Of a DNA stretch of 64,000 bases, positions 44,969 through 53,508 are shown piece after piece. The stretch comes from Pseudomonas tolaasii NCPPB 2192. GTDB taxonomy: Bacteria > Pseudomonadota > Gammaproteobacteria > Pseudomonadales > Pseudomonadaceae. Below the pieces are notes generated by a model. The model worked only from the letters and a program-made list of their open reading frames with translations. It ran no database searches and had not been told where the DNA came from. The position numbers were made by a program, and so were the translations under genes. The first letter of the stretch is position 1, and each line of letters begins with the position of its first letter. The DNA lies in the NCBI RefSeq assembly GCF_002813445.1, contig NZ_PHHD01000001.1, forward strand, positions 4,526,001 through 4,590,000. Reading direction: 5' to 3'.

Positions 44969-46135
44969 GTGAATGTATCTGCCGCAATGCTTGATTCAAA
45001 TGTTCGCCAGCAACGCGCCACACGCAGCATCTTTTTCATCGCCGGGTTGGGCATGGCGTCCTGGGCGCCGTTGATCCCGTTTGTCAAAACCCGGCTGGAG
45101 GTGAGCGATGCAACCCTGGGCCTGCTGCTGTTTTGCATCGCCGCCGGGTCGATGCTGGTCATGCCGTTTACCGGGCGAGCGATTGCCCGGTTCGGTTGCC
45201 GCACGCTGATCCTGGTGTGCTCTGTGGTGTTTTGCCTGGTGCTGCCGTTCATGATGTACGCCGCCTCACCGGTGGCGATTGCCGCGGCCTTGCTGGTGTT
45301 TGGGGCGGTCAACGGGCTGCTGGATGTGTCGATGAATGCCCAGGCGGTGATTGTCGAACGCGAAAGCGGGCAGGCGCGGATGTCCGGGTTTCATGGCTTC
45401 TACAGCATTGGCGGGGTTGCCGGCGCAGGGGGCGTGAGCCTGCTGTTGTGGGCCGGCTTGATGCCGTTGCCGGCCATTTCGCTGGTGGCGTTGCTGATCG
45501 CGCTGGTGGTGTTTCAGGCCAGCCCGCACTTGCTGACCAGACGGGCGGCGGTGGCCGGTGAGTCGGGAGGCACGCTGCAGGCGCTGGCACACCCGGGCGT
45601 GCTGTTTCTGGCGGCGCTGTGCTTTTTCATCTTCATGATTGAAGGCGCGATGCTCGACTGGTCTGCGGTGTTTTTGCACGCCGAACGCAACATGGAAAAA
45701 AGCCACGCAGGCTTTGGCTACACCTTGTATTCCATTGCCGTCGCCCTCGGCCGCTTGTACGGCGACCGCCTGGTCAACGCCGTGGGCCGCCAGCGCGTGC
45801 TGGTGCTCGGTAGCCTGTGCGCGGCGGCGGGCATTCTGCTGCTGGTCAGTGTCGACCGCCCGGGCGTAGCACTGGGCGGGTTCATCCTGGCGGGCGCGGG
45901 CTTGTCCAACATCGTGCCGATCCTGTTTACCGCCGCGGGCAACCAGCCCGGTGTGCGCTCGGATTACGCCCTGGCCGGCGTCACGCTGATCGGTTACACG
46001 GGCCTGTTGAGTGGCCCGGCCCTGATCGGTTTCATCGCTCACCATTCAAGCCTGGGCGCCGTGTTTGGCGCCGGCGTGGTGATCATGCTGCTTATCGCTT
46101 CCTGCGCCCGCCGTATTGCGCGGTACGGTGCTTAA
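44969..46135 (+). CDS. MFS transporter (YbjJ-like)
   Basis: This 388-residue protein has about twelve hydrophobic helices. It has FGAVNGLLDVSMNAQAVIVER and FHGFYSIGG, typical of the YbjJ-type MFS group, and a degenerate motif A (GRAIARFGCRTL). It starts at a GTG after a very strong ribosome binding site. Sitting between the two paralogous two-repeat genes, it probably exports or imports the compound the operon handles. The substrate is unknown. Confidence 0.85.
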   Translation: MNVSAAMLDSNVRQQRATRSIFFIAGLGMASWAPLIPFVKTRLEVSDATLGLLLFCIAAGSMLVMPFTGRAIARFGCRTLILVCSVVFCLVLPFMMYAASPVAIAAALLVFGAVNGLLDVSMNAQAVIVERESGQARMSGFHGFYSIGGVAGAGGVSLLLWAGLMPLPAISLVALLIALVVFQASPHLLTRRAAVAGESGGTLQALAHPGVLFLAALCFFIFMIEGAMLDWSAVFLHAERNMEKSHAGFGYTLYSIAVALGRLYGDRLVNAVGRQRVLVLGSLCAAAGILLLVSVDRPGVALGGFILAGAGLSNIVPILFTAAGNQPGVRSDYALAGVTLIGYTGLLSGPALIGFIAHHSSLGAVFGAGVVIMLLIASCARRIARYGA

Positions 46136-46149
46136 TCAATGGAGTTTTT

Positions 46150-46944
46150 ATGAGTCAATTATCCGGTCCGGTGTTCAGCCTGAATTACATTGGTCTCAAC
46201 TTGAAAAAAGGCGTCACGGCGCAAGACTTCGAACACTTCGTGCGGGAAAAAGGCGTGGGTATTCCGGCGTATCCGGGGTGGCAGTGGACCTTGCTCAAGG
46301 GGCTGCGCGGCGAACGCGTGGACCAATACCTGATGCTGTTCGAGGCCCCCAGTGCAGAGGATTACGCGCGGTATATCGACCACAATGGCGACCTGACCGC
46401 CCACGCGCAGGTGTTCTGGCACGAACACCAACAGGCGCAGGCGTTGATCGAAGAATGGAAAACCTACTCGACGTATGCCGAGCGGCCGACGATTTTTTCG
46501 TATTACGGGCTGGTCGCCGAAAACACCCGCAGCTCCTTGCCGGAAGGTCCCAACTACCGGGCCGTGCCTGGCCAGGCGCCCGTGGCGCGGCTGGTGGGCA
46601 TTCATAACCTGGCCTTGCGTTCGGGCGTGACGCCGCAAACCTTTGAACGCTTCATCACCGACAATGTCCACCGCATAGACGATTACCCGGGTTGGAAATT
46701 CCACATGCTTAAAGGCCTGGGCGGCAGCCGTCTGGACCAATACGCGGTCATGCTGGAAATCGAAAGCCTGGCGTCGCTCAACTCGTTTCACCCCGAGCTG
46801 GATGTGTCGACCGAAAGAGCCGTGACGTTTGTGCGCGAGCACCAGGAAAGTGAGCGCATGTACGCCGAGTGGCGTGAGCTGGCGTCGTTTTCCGGGGCGC
46901 CGCAGATCTACACCGACTACATCACCATTGCGGGCAACGGGTAA
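46150..46944 (+). CDS. unrecognised two-repeat protein B (paralogue of the gene at 44132)
   Basis: This 264-residue protein has the same two-half structure as the gene at 44132. The second halves are very similar: in the 50-residue block starting VG(L/I)HNLALR, 35 positions are identical by my count. Shared motifs are DYP-W-KF, LKG, RLDQY, EW-ELASFSG-PQIYTDY. The pair must come from gene duplication within the operon and may form a heterodimer or act on successive intermediates. GGAG lies just before the ATG at 46150. The longer upstream frame is an accidental extension inside the MFS gene. Confidence 0.75.
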   Translation: MSQLSGPVFSLNYIGLNLKKGVTAQDFEHFVREKGVGIPAYPGWQWTLLKGLRGERVDQYLMLFEAPSAEDYARYIDHNGDLTAHAQVFWHEHQQAQALIEEWKTYSTYAERPTIFSYYGLVAENTRSSLPEGPNYRAVPGQAPVARLVGIHNLALRSGVTPQTFERFITDNVHRIDDYPGWKFHMLKGLGGSRLDQYAVMLEIESLASLNSFHPELDVSTERAVTFVREHQESERMYAEWRELASFSGAPQIYTDYITIAGNG

Positions 46945-46951
46945 TCGCTTT

Positions 46952-46973
46952 GCTGAAGGCGGGGCCTTTCAGC
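46952..46973. other. intercistronic hairpin
   Basis: GCTGAA-GGC and GCC-TTTCAGC pair around GGG just after the second two-repeat gene, with no T run. It may protect the upstream mRNA or separate expression of the last MFS gene. Confidence 0.4.
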
Positions 46974-47008
46974 GGGGCCCTTGAAGCCATTTCGAAAAGG
47001 ACTTGCCG

Positions 47009-48466
47009 ATGACGCTCCAAAGGCACGACAGCCCGAAAGCAGAGGCGTTTGAAACCGATCTCCCCGCACGCCTGGATCGATTACCCTGGGGCCGCTTTCA
47101 CTCCTTGATGGTGTTTGCGCTGGGCATTACCTGGTTGCTCGACGGGCTGGAAGTCACGCTGGCCGGTTCGGTGTCCGGTGCCCTGAAAAGCAGCCCGGAC
47201 CTGCACATGAGCAATGTGGATATCGGCCTGGCCGGCGGCGTCTACATCGCCGGCGCGGTGATCGGCGCCTTGCTGTTCGGCTGGCTGACCGATCGCCTGG
47301 GCCGCCGAAAACTGTTCTTCATTACCCTGTGGCTGTACATCGGCGCCACCGCCGCCACGGGGTTCTCCTTCAATCTTGAGTCGTTCCTGGTGTTTCGTTT
47401 CCTCACCGGCATGGGCATCGGCGGTGAGTACACGGCGATCAACTCGACTATCCAGGAGTTCACACCGGCACGCTATCGCGGCTGGGTAGACCTGACCGTC
47501 AACGGTACCTTCTGGCTCGGCGCGGCCCTGGGGGCGGGCGGGGCGATTGTGTTGCTGGACCCCGACGTGCTCGGCGGCGACCTCGGCTGGCGCGTGTGTT
47601 TCGGCATCGGCGCCGGACTGGGCCTGGTCATTCTGGTGATGCGCCTGTGGTTGCCGGAAAGCCCGCGCTGGCTGTTGATCCATGGCCGCCACGAAGAAGC
47701 GCGGCGTATTGTCGAAGGCATTGAAGAAAAGCTGCGCCGACAGGGGCACACCCTCTCGGCCGTGACGGGCAAGCGGCTGCGCCTGCATGCGCGAAGTCAC
47801 ACGCCGCTCGGCGAAATATTTCACACCCTGTTTGTCAGCTTCCGCCGCCGTGCGCTGGTCGGCATGACGTTACTGACTGCGCAGGCGTTCTTCTACAACG
47901 CCATTTTCTTTACCTATGCACTGGTACTCACTGATTTTTATCAGGTGCCTTCCGAACGTGTCGGCTGGTACGTGTTACCGCTGGCGCTGGGGAATTTTTG
48001 TGGCCCCCTTGTGCTGGGACGCCTGTTCGACGTGGTGGGACGGCGCATCATGATCAGCTCCACCTATGCGATTTCAGGGGTTTTGCTGGTTGCCAGTGGA
48101 TACGCCTTCGAGCAAGGCTGGCTAAGCGTCACACAGCAAGCGGCGGCGTGGATGGTGATTTTCTTCTTCGCTTCGGCGGCGGCCAGCTCTGCCTACCTGA
48201 CCGTGGCCGAGACGTTCCCGCTGGAAATCCGCGCACTCGCCATCGCGGTGTTTTACGCGCTCGGCACCGGGTTGGGCGGCATCATCGGCCCCACGCTGTT
48301 TGGTCAGTTGATTCAAAGCCACGAACGCAGCAGCCTGTTCATCGGCTATCTGATCGGTGCTGCCATGATGTGCCTGGCGGCGCTGGTGCAGGCGATCTGG
48401 GGCGTGGCGGCGGAGGGCAAGGCGCTGGAACATGTGGCCAGGCCATTGTCGCAAGCCAGCGATTGA
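47009..48466 (+). CDS. MFS transporter, sugar/organic-acid porter type
   Basis: This 485-residue protein has twelve hydrophobic helices, the sugar-porter/AAHS-type motif A (GWLTDRLGRRKLFF), RFLTGMGIGGEY (helix 4), a cytoplasmic loop PESPRWLLIHGRHEEARRI and a second motif-A-like GRLFDVVGRRIM. The family takes up sugars, sialic acid or aromatic acids. It is the last gene of the cluster and is followed by a strong terminator. The ATG at 47009 follows AAAAGG; a TTG six bases upstream is in frame. Confidence 0.85.
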   Translation: MTLQRHDSPKAEAFETDLPARLDRLPWGRFHSLMVFALGITWLLDGLEVTLAGSVSGALKSSPDLHMSNVDIGLAGGVYIAGAVIGALLFGWLTDRLGRRKLFFITLWLYIGATAATGFSFNLESFLVFRFLTGMGIGGEYTAINSTIQEFTPARYRGWVDLTVNGTFWLGAALGAGGAIVLLDPDVLGGDLGWRVCFGIGAGLGLVILVMRLWLPESPRWLLIHGRHEEARRIVEGIEEKLRRQGHTLSAVTGKRLRLHARSHTPLGEIFHTLFVSFRRRALVGMTLLTAQAFFYNAIFFTYALVLTDFYQVPSERVGWYVLPLALGNFCGPLVLGRLFDVVGRRIMISSTYAISGVLLVASGYAFEQGWLSVTQQAAAWMVIFFFASAAASSAYLTVAETFPLEIRALAIAVFYALGTGLGGIIGPTLFGQLIQSHERSSLFIGYLIGAAMMCLAALVQAIWGVAAEGKALEHVARPLSQASD

Positions 48467-48481
48467 GCCGGTCAGCGTAAA

Positions 48482-48515
48482 AAAGCCACCTCGGCTGTGT
48501 GCCGGGGTGGCTTTA
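48482..48515. terminator. bidirectional terminator
   Basis: AAAGCCACC-t-CGGC and GCCG-g-GGTGGCTTT form a long stem with A and T runs on both sides, ending the 40-48.5 kb cluster (+) and the small gene from the lipopeptide side (-). Confidence 0.88.
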
Positions 48516-48707
48516 TTGTTGAGGGTCGCTTGCCAGCTTCAGGTTGGTGGCGATGTAAAACCCCTGCACCGTGCGTTTTTTCTCTACGTATTCACACAGC
48601 ACCAGTGTGGAGTGCGGCAATGGCGCCGCCTCCAGTGACGGTTTGACCAGCATCCGTTTGCCCCCCGAGCGCAGGCGCACATATTGCCCCGGCTCAAAGG
48701 TACTCAT
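48513..48707 (-). CDS. small YodC/DUF2158-like protein
   Basis: This 64-residue protein begins MSTFEPGQYVRLRSGGKRML, where the F-PGQ-VRLRSGG-xML pattern matches the YodC/DUF2158 family of unknown function. Its ATG overlaps the stop of the outer-membrane lipoprotein gene (ATGA), so the two are translationally coupled. It ends inside the terminator region. The longer frame to 48749 runs inside the upstream gene and is unlikely. Confidence 0.7.
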   Translation of the reverse strand: MSTFEPGQYVRLRSGGKRMLVKPSLEAAPLPHSTLVLCEYVEKKRTVQGFYIATNLKLASDPQQ

Positions 48708-50143
48708 GGCCGCGTCTCGGCAGCGGCCAGTCGGGTCGGTTCCCCCCATGCGCCGCCGAGGGCGGTGTACAGGTTGACTTCGGCGATCAGCTGCGCCAAA
48801 CGGTCGGTAATCAGCCCCTGCTGTGAGGCAAACAACGAGCGCTGTGCGTCGAGGAACACCAGGTTGCTGTCCACGCCCAGGCGGTAGCGGCGTTGAGCGA
48901 GGTTGTAATAGTTCTGGTCGGCCTGCACCAGGTCGCGTTGGGCGTTCAGCTGGTCGTCGTAAGTCTGGCGTGCCGCCAGGCCGTTGGACACTTCCTGGAA
49001 CGCGGTCTGGATGGCTTTCTCGTACTGGGCCACGCCAATGTCTTTTTGCAGCTTGGCGTAGTCGAGGCTGGCGCGCAGGCTGCCGGCGTTGAAGATGGGC
49101 AGGTTGATCTGCGGCTGGAATGTCCAGCTGCCGGAGCCGCCCTTGAACAGGCTCGACAGTTGCGAGCTGGACGCACCGGCATTGGCGGTCAGGCTCACAC
49201 TGGGGAAGAACGCTGCACGGGCCGCGCCGATGTTGGCATTGGCGGATTTGAGCTGGTATTCGGCTTGCAGAATGTCGGGTCGGCGTTGCAGCAGGTCCGA
49301 CGGCAGGCCGGCGGGTACCTGGGCGATCAGGTTGCTCGACAGCGGCAGGCTCGGCAGGGATTCCGGCAGTGCGGTGCCCACCAGCAACGCCAGGCTGTTG
49401 CGGTCCTGGGCCACTTGTCGCTCATAGCGCGCGAGGTTGGCACGAGCGTTCTCGACACTGGTTTGCGCCTGGGCGGCATCCAGCGACGACGCGGCACCCG
49501 CCTGCAGGCTGCGTGTGGTCAAGCGCAGGCTTTCCTCATAGGAGGCGAGGGTCTGGCGTGTCAGCGCGAGTAATTCCTGGTCGGCACGCCAGGTGAGGTA
49601 AGCATTGGCCACGCTGGCGACCAGGCTCAATTCGGCACTGCGCTGCGCTTGTTCGGTGGCCAGGTAGGCTTGCATCGCCTGCTCGCTGAGGCTGCGGACG
49701 CGGCCAAAGAAATCCAGCTCATAGGAGCTGATGCCCAGGGTCGCGGAATAGGTCGACGTGATCGCCGCTTTACCGGTCTTCGTGATGCTCGCCGGTACTC
49801 GCTGGCGGGTGCCGCCTGCCGTGGCCGAGACCGCCGGGAACAAGTCAGCGCGCTGGATCTGGTATTGCGCGCGGTACGCTTCGACATTCAGCGCCGCCAC
49901 ACGCAGGTCGCGGTTCTCGGTGAGGGCGGTCTGGATCAGCTGCCGCAAGGCGGGGTCATGGAACAATGTGCGCCAGCCCTGGCGGGCAACGTCTTCGCTG
50001 ACGGTACCTGCAGCCGCAGCATAGGCCGGGCCTTGCGGGTATTGCGCAGTCACCGGAGCTGCCGGTTGGTGGTAGTCAGGGATCAGCGAGCACCCGCTCA
50101 GTGCCACTGCAACTGCCACCGCAGAGAAAGCAAACTTGTTCAT
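48704..50143 (-). CDS. NodT-family outer-membrane efflux lipoprotein
   Basis: This 479-residue TolC-like outer-membrane factor has a lipoprotein signal with lipobox ALSGC (Cys17). Two repeats of the OEP domain follow, with the conserved stretches QIQRADLFPAVSATAG and LLQRRPDILQAEYQLKSANANIGAARAAFFPSVSLTA. NodT-type lipoproteins pair with an inner-membrane exporter and a periplasmic adaptor. In Pseudomonas lipopeptide loci one commonly sits beside the LuxR regulator. GAGG precedes the ATG. It reads from the luxR side and overlaps the next small gene by ATGA. Confidence 0.92.
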   Translation of the reverse strand: MNKFAFSAVAVAVALSGCSLIPDYHQPAAPVTAQYPQGPAYAAAAGTVSEDVARQGWRTLFHDPALRQLIQTALTENRDLRVAALNVEAYRAQYQIQRADLFPAVSATAGGTRQRVPASITKTGKAAITSTYSATLGISSYELDFFGRVRSLSEQAMQAYLATEQAQRSAELSLVASVANAYLTWRADQELLALTRQTLASYEESLRLTTRSLQAGAASSLDAAQAQTSVENARANLARYERQVAQDRNSLALLVGTALPESLPSLPLSSNLIAQVPAGLPSDLLQRRPDILQAEYQLKSANANIGAARAAFFPSVSLTANAGASSSQLSSLFKGGSGSWTFQPQINLPIFNAGSLRASLDYAKLQKDIGVAQYEKAIQTAFQEVSNGLAARQTYDDQLNAQRDLVQADQNYYNLAQRRYRLGVDSNLVFLDAQRSLFASQQGLITDRLAQLIAEVNLYTALGGAWGEPTRLAAAETRP

Positions 50144-50167
50144 TGGCCAGCCTCATGTAAAGGGGAA

Positions 50168-50191
50168 CACGGGTTGCAGCGCAGTAACCCG
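50168..50191. other. hairpin between the luxR and outer-membrane lipoprotein genes
   Basis: ACGGGTT and AACCCGT form a seven-pair stem with a ten-base loop in the 62-bp gap. On the transcribed (minus) strand no T run follows, so read-through from luxR into the lipoprotein gene remains possible. Confidence 0.4.
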
Positions 50192-50205
50192 TTTCTTGAA
50201 TTTCG

Positions 50206-51021
50206 TTAGGCGCCGACCGTCCACTTGGTCAATCCATGTCGGCCACTGACCCCAAGCTTTGCCGTTGCACGCTTGAGGTAGGTTTCGATCGAGCTGTTCT
50301 TGAGACGTAATTTCTCGGCAATTTCCGGCACGGTTCCGCCGTTGAGCAAGCCGAGGCAAACTTCCTGTTCGCGGGTTGAGAGCGTGATATCGCACAGCGA
50401 CAGACGTTTTTGAAACTCACGGTGAATGTGCGACGGTTCGGTTTCGCTGAGCGGGGTCGCCATCCAGCTGCCCATTTTGCGCAGCGCACTCTGGCGGCTG
50501 AACTGGGCATAGCTTTCAATCAACGGCAGCAAGGCTTCGGAGAGGTTTTTCAGAAGCGACAATTCGCTCAAGGAAAAATCTTTCTGCGTATGGGAGCGAT
50601 ACAGCATCACCACGCAGCGCCGGCTGCCATCGCGCGATACCAGGGTGCATTCGTGCGCGGCAACGCGTGACACCTTGCCCGCTGCACCTTTGGTTCGCGT
50701 ATTCAGGCGAATCAGCAACGAGCCTTCCATCTCCTGCACTTCCTTGAGCAGGGGAGGGTTGGCGGTGGCGCGGTTCGCTTGTTGTGCAGGGATGTCGGCG
50801 GGGTCGCCGGCCGTGCCGAGAGGCTTGATATCCACCAGGCTGTTGTTTGACTTGTCCAGGGTCCACTCGCTGAGTGTCAACGCGGTGACCGGCAGGAGCT
50901 TGTCGATCAGCTTGAGCATATTGAGCGCGAAGTGATCCTGATCGGTGCTGGAAACCAATTCGCCGAGTACGAAATAGAAGTGTGGGCTGTCCGCATTTTG
51001 AATGCTGCTCGTCATTTCCAT
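50206..51021 (-). CDS. LuxR-type lipopeptide regulator
   Basis: This 271-residue protein has a C-terminal LuxR/GerE helix-turn-helix (LSTREQEVCLGLLNGGTVPEIAEKL, then SSIETYLKRATAKLGVSGRH). The N-terminal region of about 190 residues has no acyl-homoserine-lactone signature I can see. Regulators of this build (SalA, SyrF, PsoR, ViscAR types) switch on lipopeptide genes under Gac control. It is divergent from the ABC exporter. AAGGA lies ten bases before the ATG at 51021; the in-frame ATG at 51090 is less likely. It probably binds the two syr-syp-like boxes listed here. Confidence 0.88.
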   Translation of the reverse strand: MEMTSSIQNADSPHFYFVLGELVSSTDQDHFALNMLKLIDKLLPVTALTLSEWTLDKSNNSLVDIKPLGTAGDPADIPAQQANRATANPPLLKEVQEMEGSLLIRLNTRTKGAAGKVSRVAAHECTLVSRDGSRRCVVMLYRSHTQKDFSLSELSLLKNLSEALLPLIESYAQFSRQSALRKMGSWMATPLSETEPSHIHREFQKRLSLCDITLSTREQEVCLGLLNGGTVPEIAEKLRLKNSSIETYLKRATAKLGVSGRHGLTKWTVGA

Positions 51022-51212
51022 AGTCCAATCATCCTTGATGGCGCTGTTCTTATAAGAGGTGGGTGAGCGATCAGAGCAGCCATCTTTCACTCCTGAAGGG
51101 TCCGGCTCGGGACCGTATTAGGCCCATTCATGCCGCGCGGGTCTGCAATGGAAAGCGGGGACATTCGGGGGGCATCCGCCTCGGCGGTGTGTATTTGTGC
51201 CGGTCCACGTTT

Positions 51213-51232
51213 TGTACAGGCTTTCGGGGACA
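51213..51232. promoter_or_regulatory. syr-syp-box-like element upstream of the exporter
   Basis: TGTACAG-GCTTTC-GGGGACA spans 20 bp, has the outer dyad TGT/ACA and agrees with the published syr-syp box pattern TGtCccg-N6-cggGaCA at 11 of 14 defined positions by my count. It lies between the divergent luxR and ABC exporter genes, 110 bp before the exporter ATG. Confidence 0.5.
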
Positions 51233-51341
51233 GCCGAATTTGCGCCAATCCGTACACTTGGCGGCGCCGGCAACAGGGCCGGTAGCAGCGGCTTGTTTGG
51301 CGGGCCATGCCCGGTCTTGCGTGTATTTGAGGAGTTGGTCC

Positions 51342-53039
51342 ATGAACAAAGAGCATGAGAAGCCGCCCAAGCCGGGCTCGGTCTTGCGCCTGCTTTGGCA
51401 AAATCATCCCTGGCTGGCGTTCTTTTCCCTGGTCACCGGCATCATCAGTGGGGTGGCGGCGATCGCGGTGGTCAACGTGATCAACCAGGCTATTTACGAG
51501 CAGGGGTCGCGCGTGCACCTGCTGTATTGGTTTATTGGTTTGAGCGTGGTGGCGCTGGCGTTTCGTAACGGCGCGACGTTGTTTCCCGCTTACGCCAACA
51601 TGAAGCTGATGACCCGTCTGCGCATTGCACTGTGCCAGAAAATCCTCTCGTCACCCCTTGAAGAAGTGGATCGACGCGGCCCACCCAATGTGCTGACACT
51701 GCTGACCACGGACATTCCGCAACTCAACGCCACCTTGCTGGTGATGCCGGTGATGTTGGTGGAGTCCACAGTATTCATGTTCGGCCTGGCCTACCTGGCC
51801 TACCTGTCATGGACGGTGTTTGCGTTGACGCTGGCACTGTTGGTGCTCGGCGCCGTGTTGTATGTGTTTTTGTTCCTTGGCGGGGTGAAGTTCACGGGCC
51901 GCGTGCGTGATGAATTCACGGCCTTCAACGAGCATACCCACGGCCTGGTCTTCGGCCTCAAGGAACTCAAGCTCAACGGCATCCGCCGGCGCTGGTTTGG
52001 CCGTTCGGCGATCAAGGAATCGTCGACGCGGGTGGCGCGTTTCAACTTTATCGAGCACCTGTGGTACCTCGGCGCGGAAAACATGGGGCTGGTCACTCAG
52101 TCCCTGCTGATTGGCAGCCTGGTGTTTGCCTTGCCGCTGCTGACCGTCACCGACAGCCAGGTGCTGACCGCCAGCGTCTTGACCGTGATGTACATCCTCG
52201 GGCCGCTGGGCCTGTTGATCAGCACCATGCCAGTGGTTGCACAGGGCCGGATTGCGATCACCCGTCTGGCCGATTTCGGTTTTCTGATCAACGAGCACCA
52301 TGCCGAGCAAGGCGAGCCGGACACCCGCAATGTGCTGCGCCTTGAGCACAAAAAGCACTGGCAGGAAATTGCCCTCAAAGGCGTGGTGATGAACTACCGC
52401 GGTGCCGACGCCGAGAGCGGCTTTGCCCTTGGGCCGGTTGACCTGACCATCAACAGCGGCGAGTTGATCTACATCATCGGTGGCAATGGCTGCGGCAAAA
52501 GTACCCTGGTCAAGGCGTTGTGCGGGTTGTACGTGCCTCAGTCCGGGCAGATTCTGCTCGATGGCGTTGCCGTCAATGATGACAACCGCAGTGATTACCG
52601 CGACCTGTTCTCCGCCGTGTTCAGCGACTTCCATCTGTTCAACCGGCTGATTGGCCCGGAAGGCGAAGAGGTCAACCCGGACCTGGCGCAAAAGTATCTC
52701 GGCGCGCTGGGGTTGGCGGACAAGATCAAGATCGAAGGGCTGGGTTATTCCACCACCAAGGAACTGTCCTACGGCCAGCAAAAACGCCTGGCCCTGGTGT
52801 GTGCCTACATGGAAGACCGCCCGGTGTATGTGCTTGACGAGTGGGCGGCAGACCAGGATCCACCCTTCAAGCGCTTCTTCTATGAAGAGCTGCTGCCGGA
52901 ACTCAAACGCCGCGGCAAGACCATTCTAATCATTACCCACGATGATCAATACTTCCAATTGGCCGACCGTGTGATCAAGCTGCTCGATGGCCATATCGTC
53001 TCCGATGTAAGCCTCGTCGCCCAGGATCGCCGCGCCTGA
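51342..53039 (+). CDS. SyrD/PvdE-type cyclic-peptide ABC exporter
   Basis: This 565-residue half-transporter has an N-terminal membrane domain of about six helices (residues 25-330) fused to an ATPase domain. The ATPase carries the Walker A GGNGCGKSTL, signature LSYGQQKRLALV, and Walker B VYVLDEWAADQDP. Length and the distinctive LDEWAADQDPPFKRFFYEELLP string match exporters of syringomycin (SyrD) and pyoverdine precursors (PvdE). It should move the lipopeptide across the inner membrane. GAGG lies before the ATG at 51342; an open upstream frame is only an extension. A strong terminator follows, so it is not co-transcribed with the NRPS. Confidence 0.93.
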   Translation: MNKEHEKPPKPGSVLRLLWQNHPWLAFFSLVTGIISGVAAIAVVNVINQAIYEQGSRVHLLYWFIGLSVVALAFRNGATLFPAYANMKLMTRLRIALCQKILSSPLEEVDRRGPPNVLTLLTTDIPQLNATLLVMPVMLVESTVFMFGLAYLAYLSWTVFALTLALLVLGAVLYVFLFLGGVKFTGRVRDEFTAFNEHTHGLVFGLKELKLNGIRRRWFGRSAIKESSTRVARFNFIEHLWYLGAENMGLVTQSLLIGSLVFALPLLTVTDSQVLTASVLTVMYILGPLGLLISTMPVVAQGRIAITRLADFGFLINEHHAEQGEPDTRNVLRLEHKKHWQEIALKGVVMNYRGADAESGFALGPVDLTINSGELIYIIGGNGCGKSTLVKALCGLYVPQSGQILLDGVAVNDDNRSDYRDLFSAVFSDFHLFNRLIGPEGEEVNPDLAQKYLGALGLADKIKIEGLGYSTTKELSYGQQKRLALVCAYMEDRPVYVLDEWAADQDPPFKRFFYEELLPELKRRGKTILIITHDDQYFQLADRVIKLLDGHIVSDVSLVAQDRRA

Positions 53040-53066
53040 TCCAGGCGTTGCCATAGACCGTCCCTT

Positions 53067-53115
53067 TGCACGACGCCCGTAGCCTTCAAAGCTATCGGCC
53101 TCGTGCTTTTTTTTG
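53067..53115 (+). terminator. strong terminator after the ABC exporter gene
   Basis: GCACGA (53068-53073) pairs with TCGTGC (53101-53106), with an inner stem CCGTAGC/GCTATCGG, and eight T residues follow at once. It separates the exporter from the NRPS, which therefore has its own promoter in the remaining 390 bp. Confidence 0.88.
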
Positions 53116-53182
53116 CATTGAAAAAGCCATGTTTATCAAATGAATACTGGCGATTTTACAAAATATTTCCATGTCCCCCGAT

Positions 53183-53202
53183 TGTCCGGGTTTCAGGTGA
53201 CA
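53183..53202 (+). promoter_or_regulatory. syr-syp-box-like element upstream of the NRPS
   Basis: TGTCCGG-GTTTCA-GGTGACA spans 20 bp and fits the syr-syp pattern TGtCccg-N6-cggGaCA at 11 of 14 positions by my count. It lies about 306 bp before the NRPS ATG, after the terminator, a suitable place for an activator site. Confidence 0.5.
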
Positions 53203-53508
53203 TACAGCCCAAAACGCGAGTGCTTAAATTTGCCAATGCGCTCATCAGGTCGTGCTGTGGGTGGTGGTTTCAGCCGTGCAAGGCTCGGCTTGGCTGCCCC
53301 CTTGATGACGTTCTGAGCTGGCGTTTTCAACAGTATTCCCATTTTTTTTCGCCTCAACTTCCCTCGCTGCTGCGCTGTGACCCAGGTGGCACTGACAAAA
53401 CTCTGAGAAGGCTTTTATGAAACGTTTTTCTGCAGTGGCCATGGGCGACCTTGTCGCGAAAAAACTCCTTTCCAACGTCGTTTTTGCCGCTGTTGCGCAG
53501 GTGATCGT

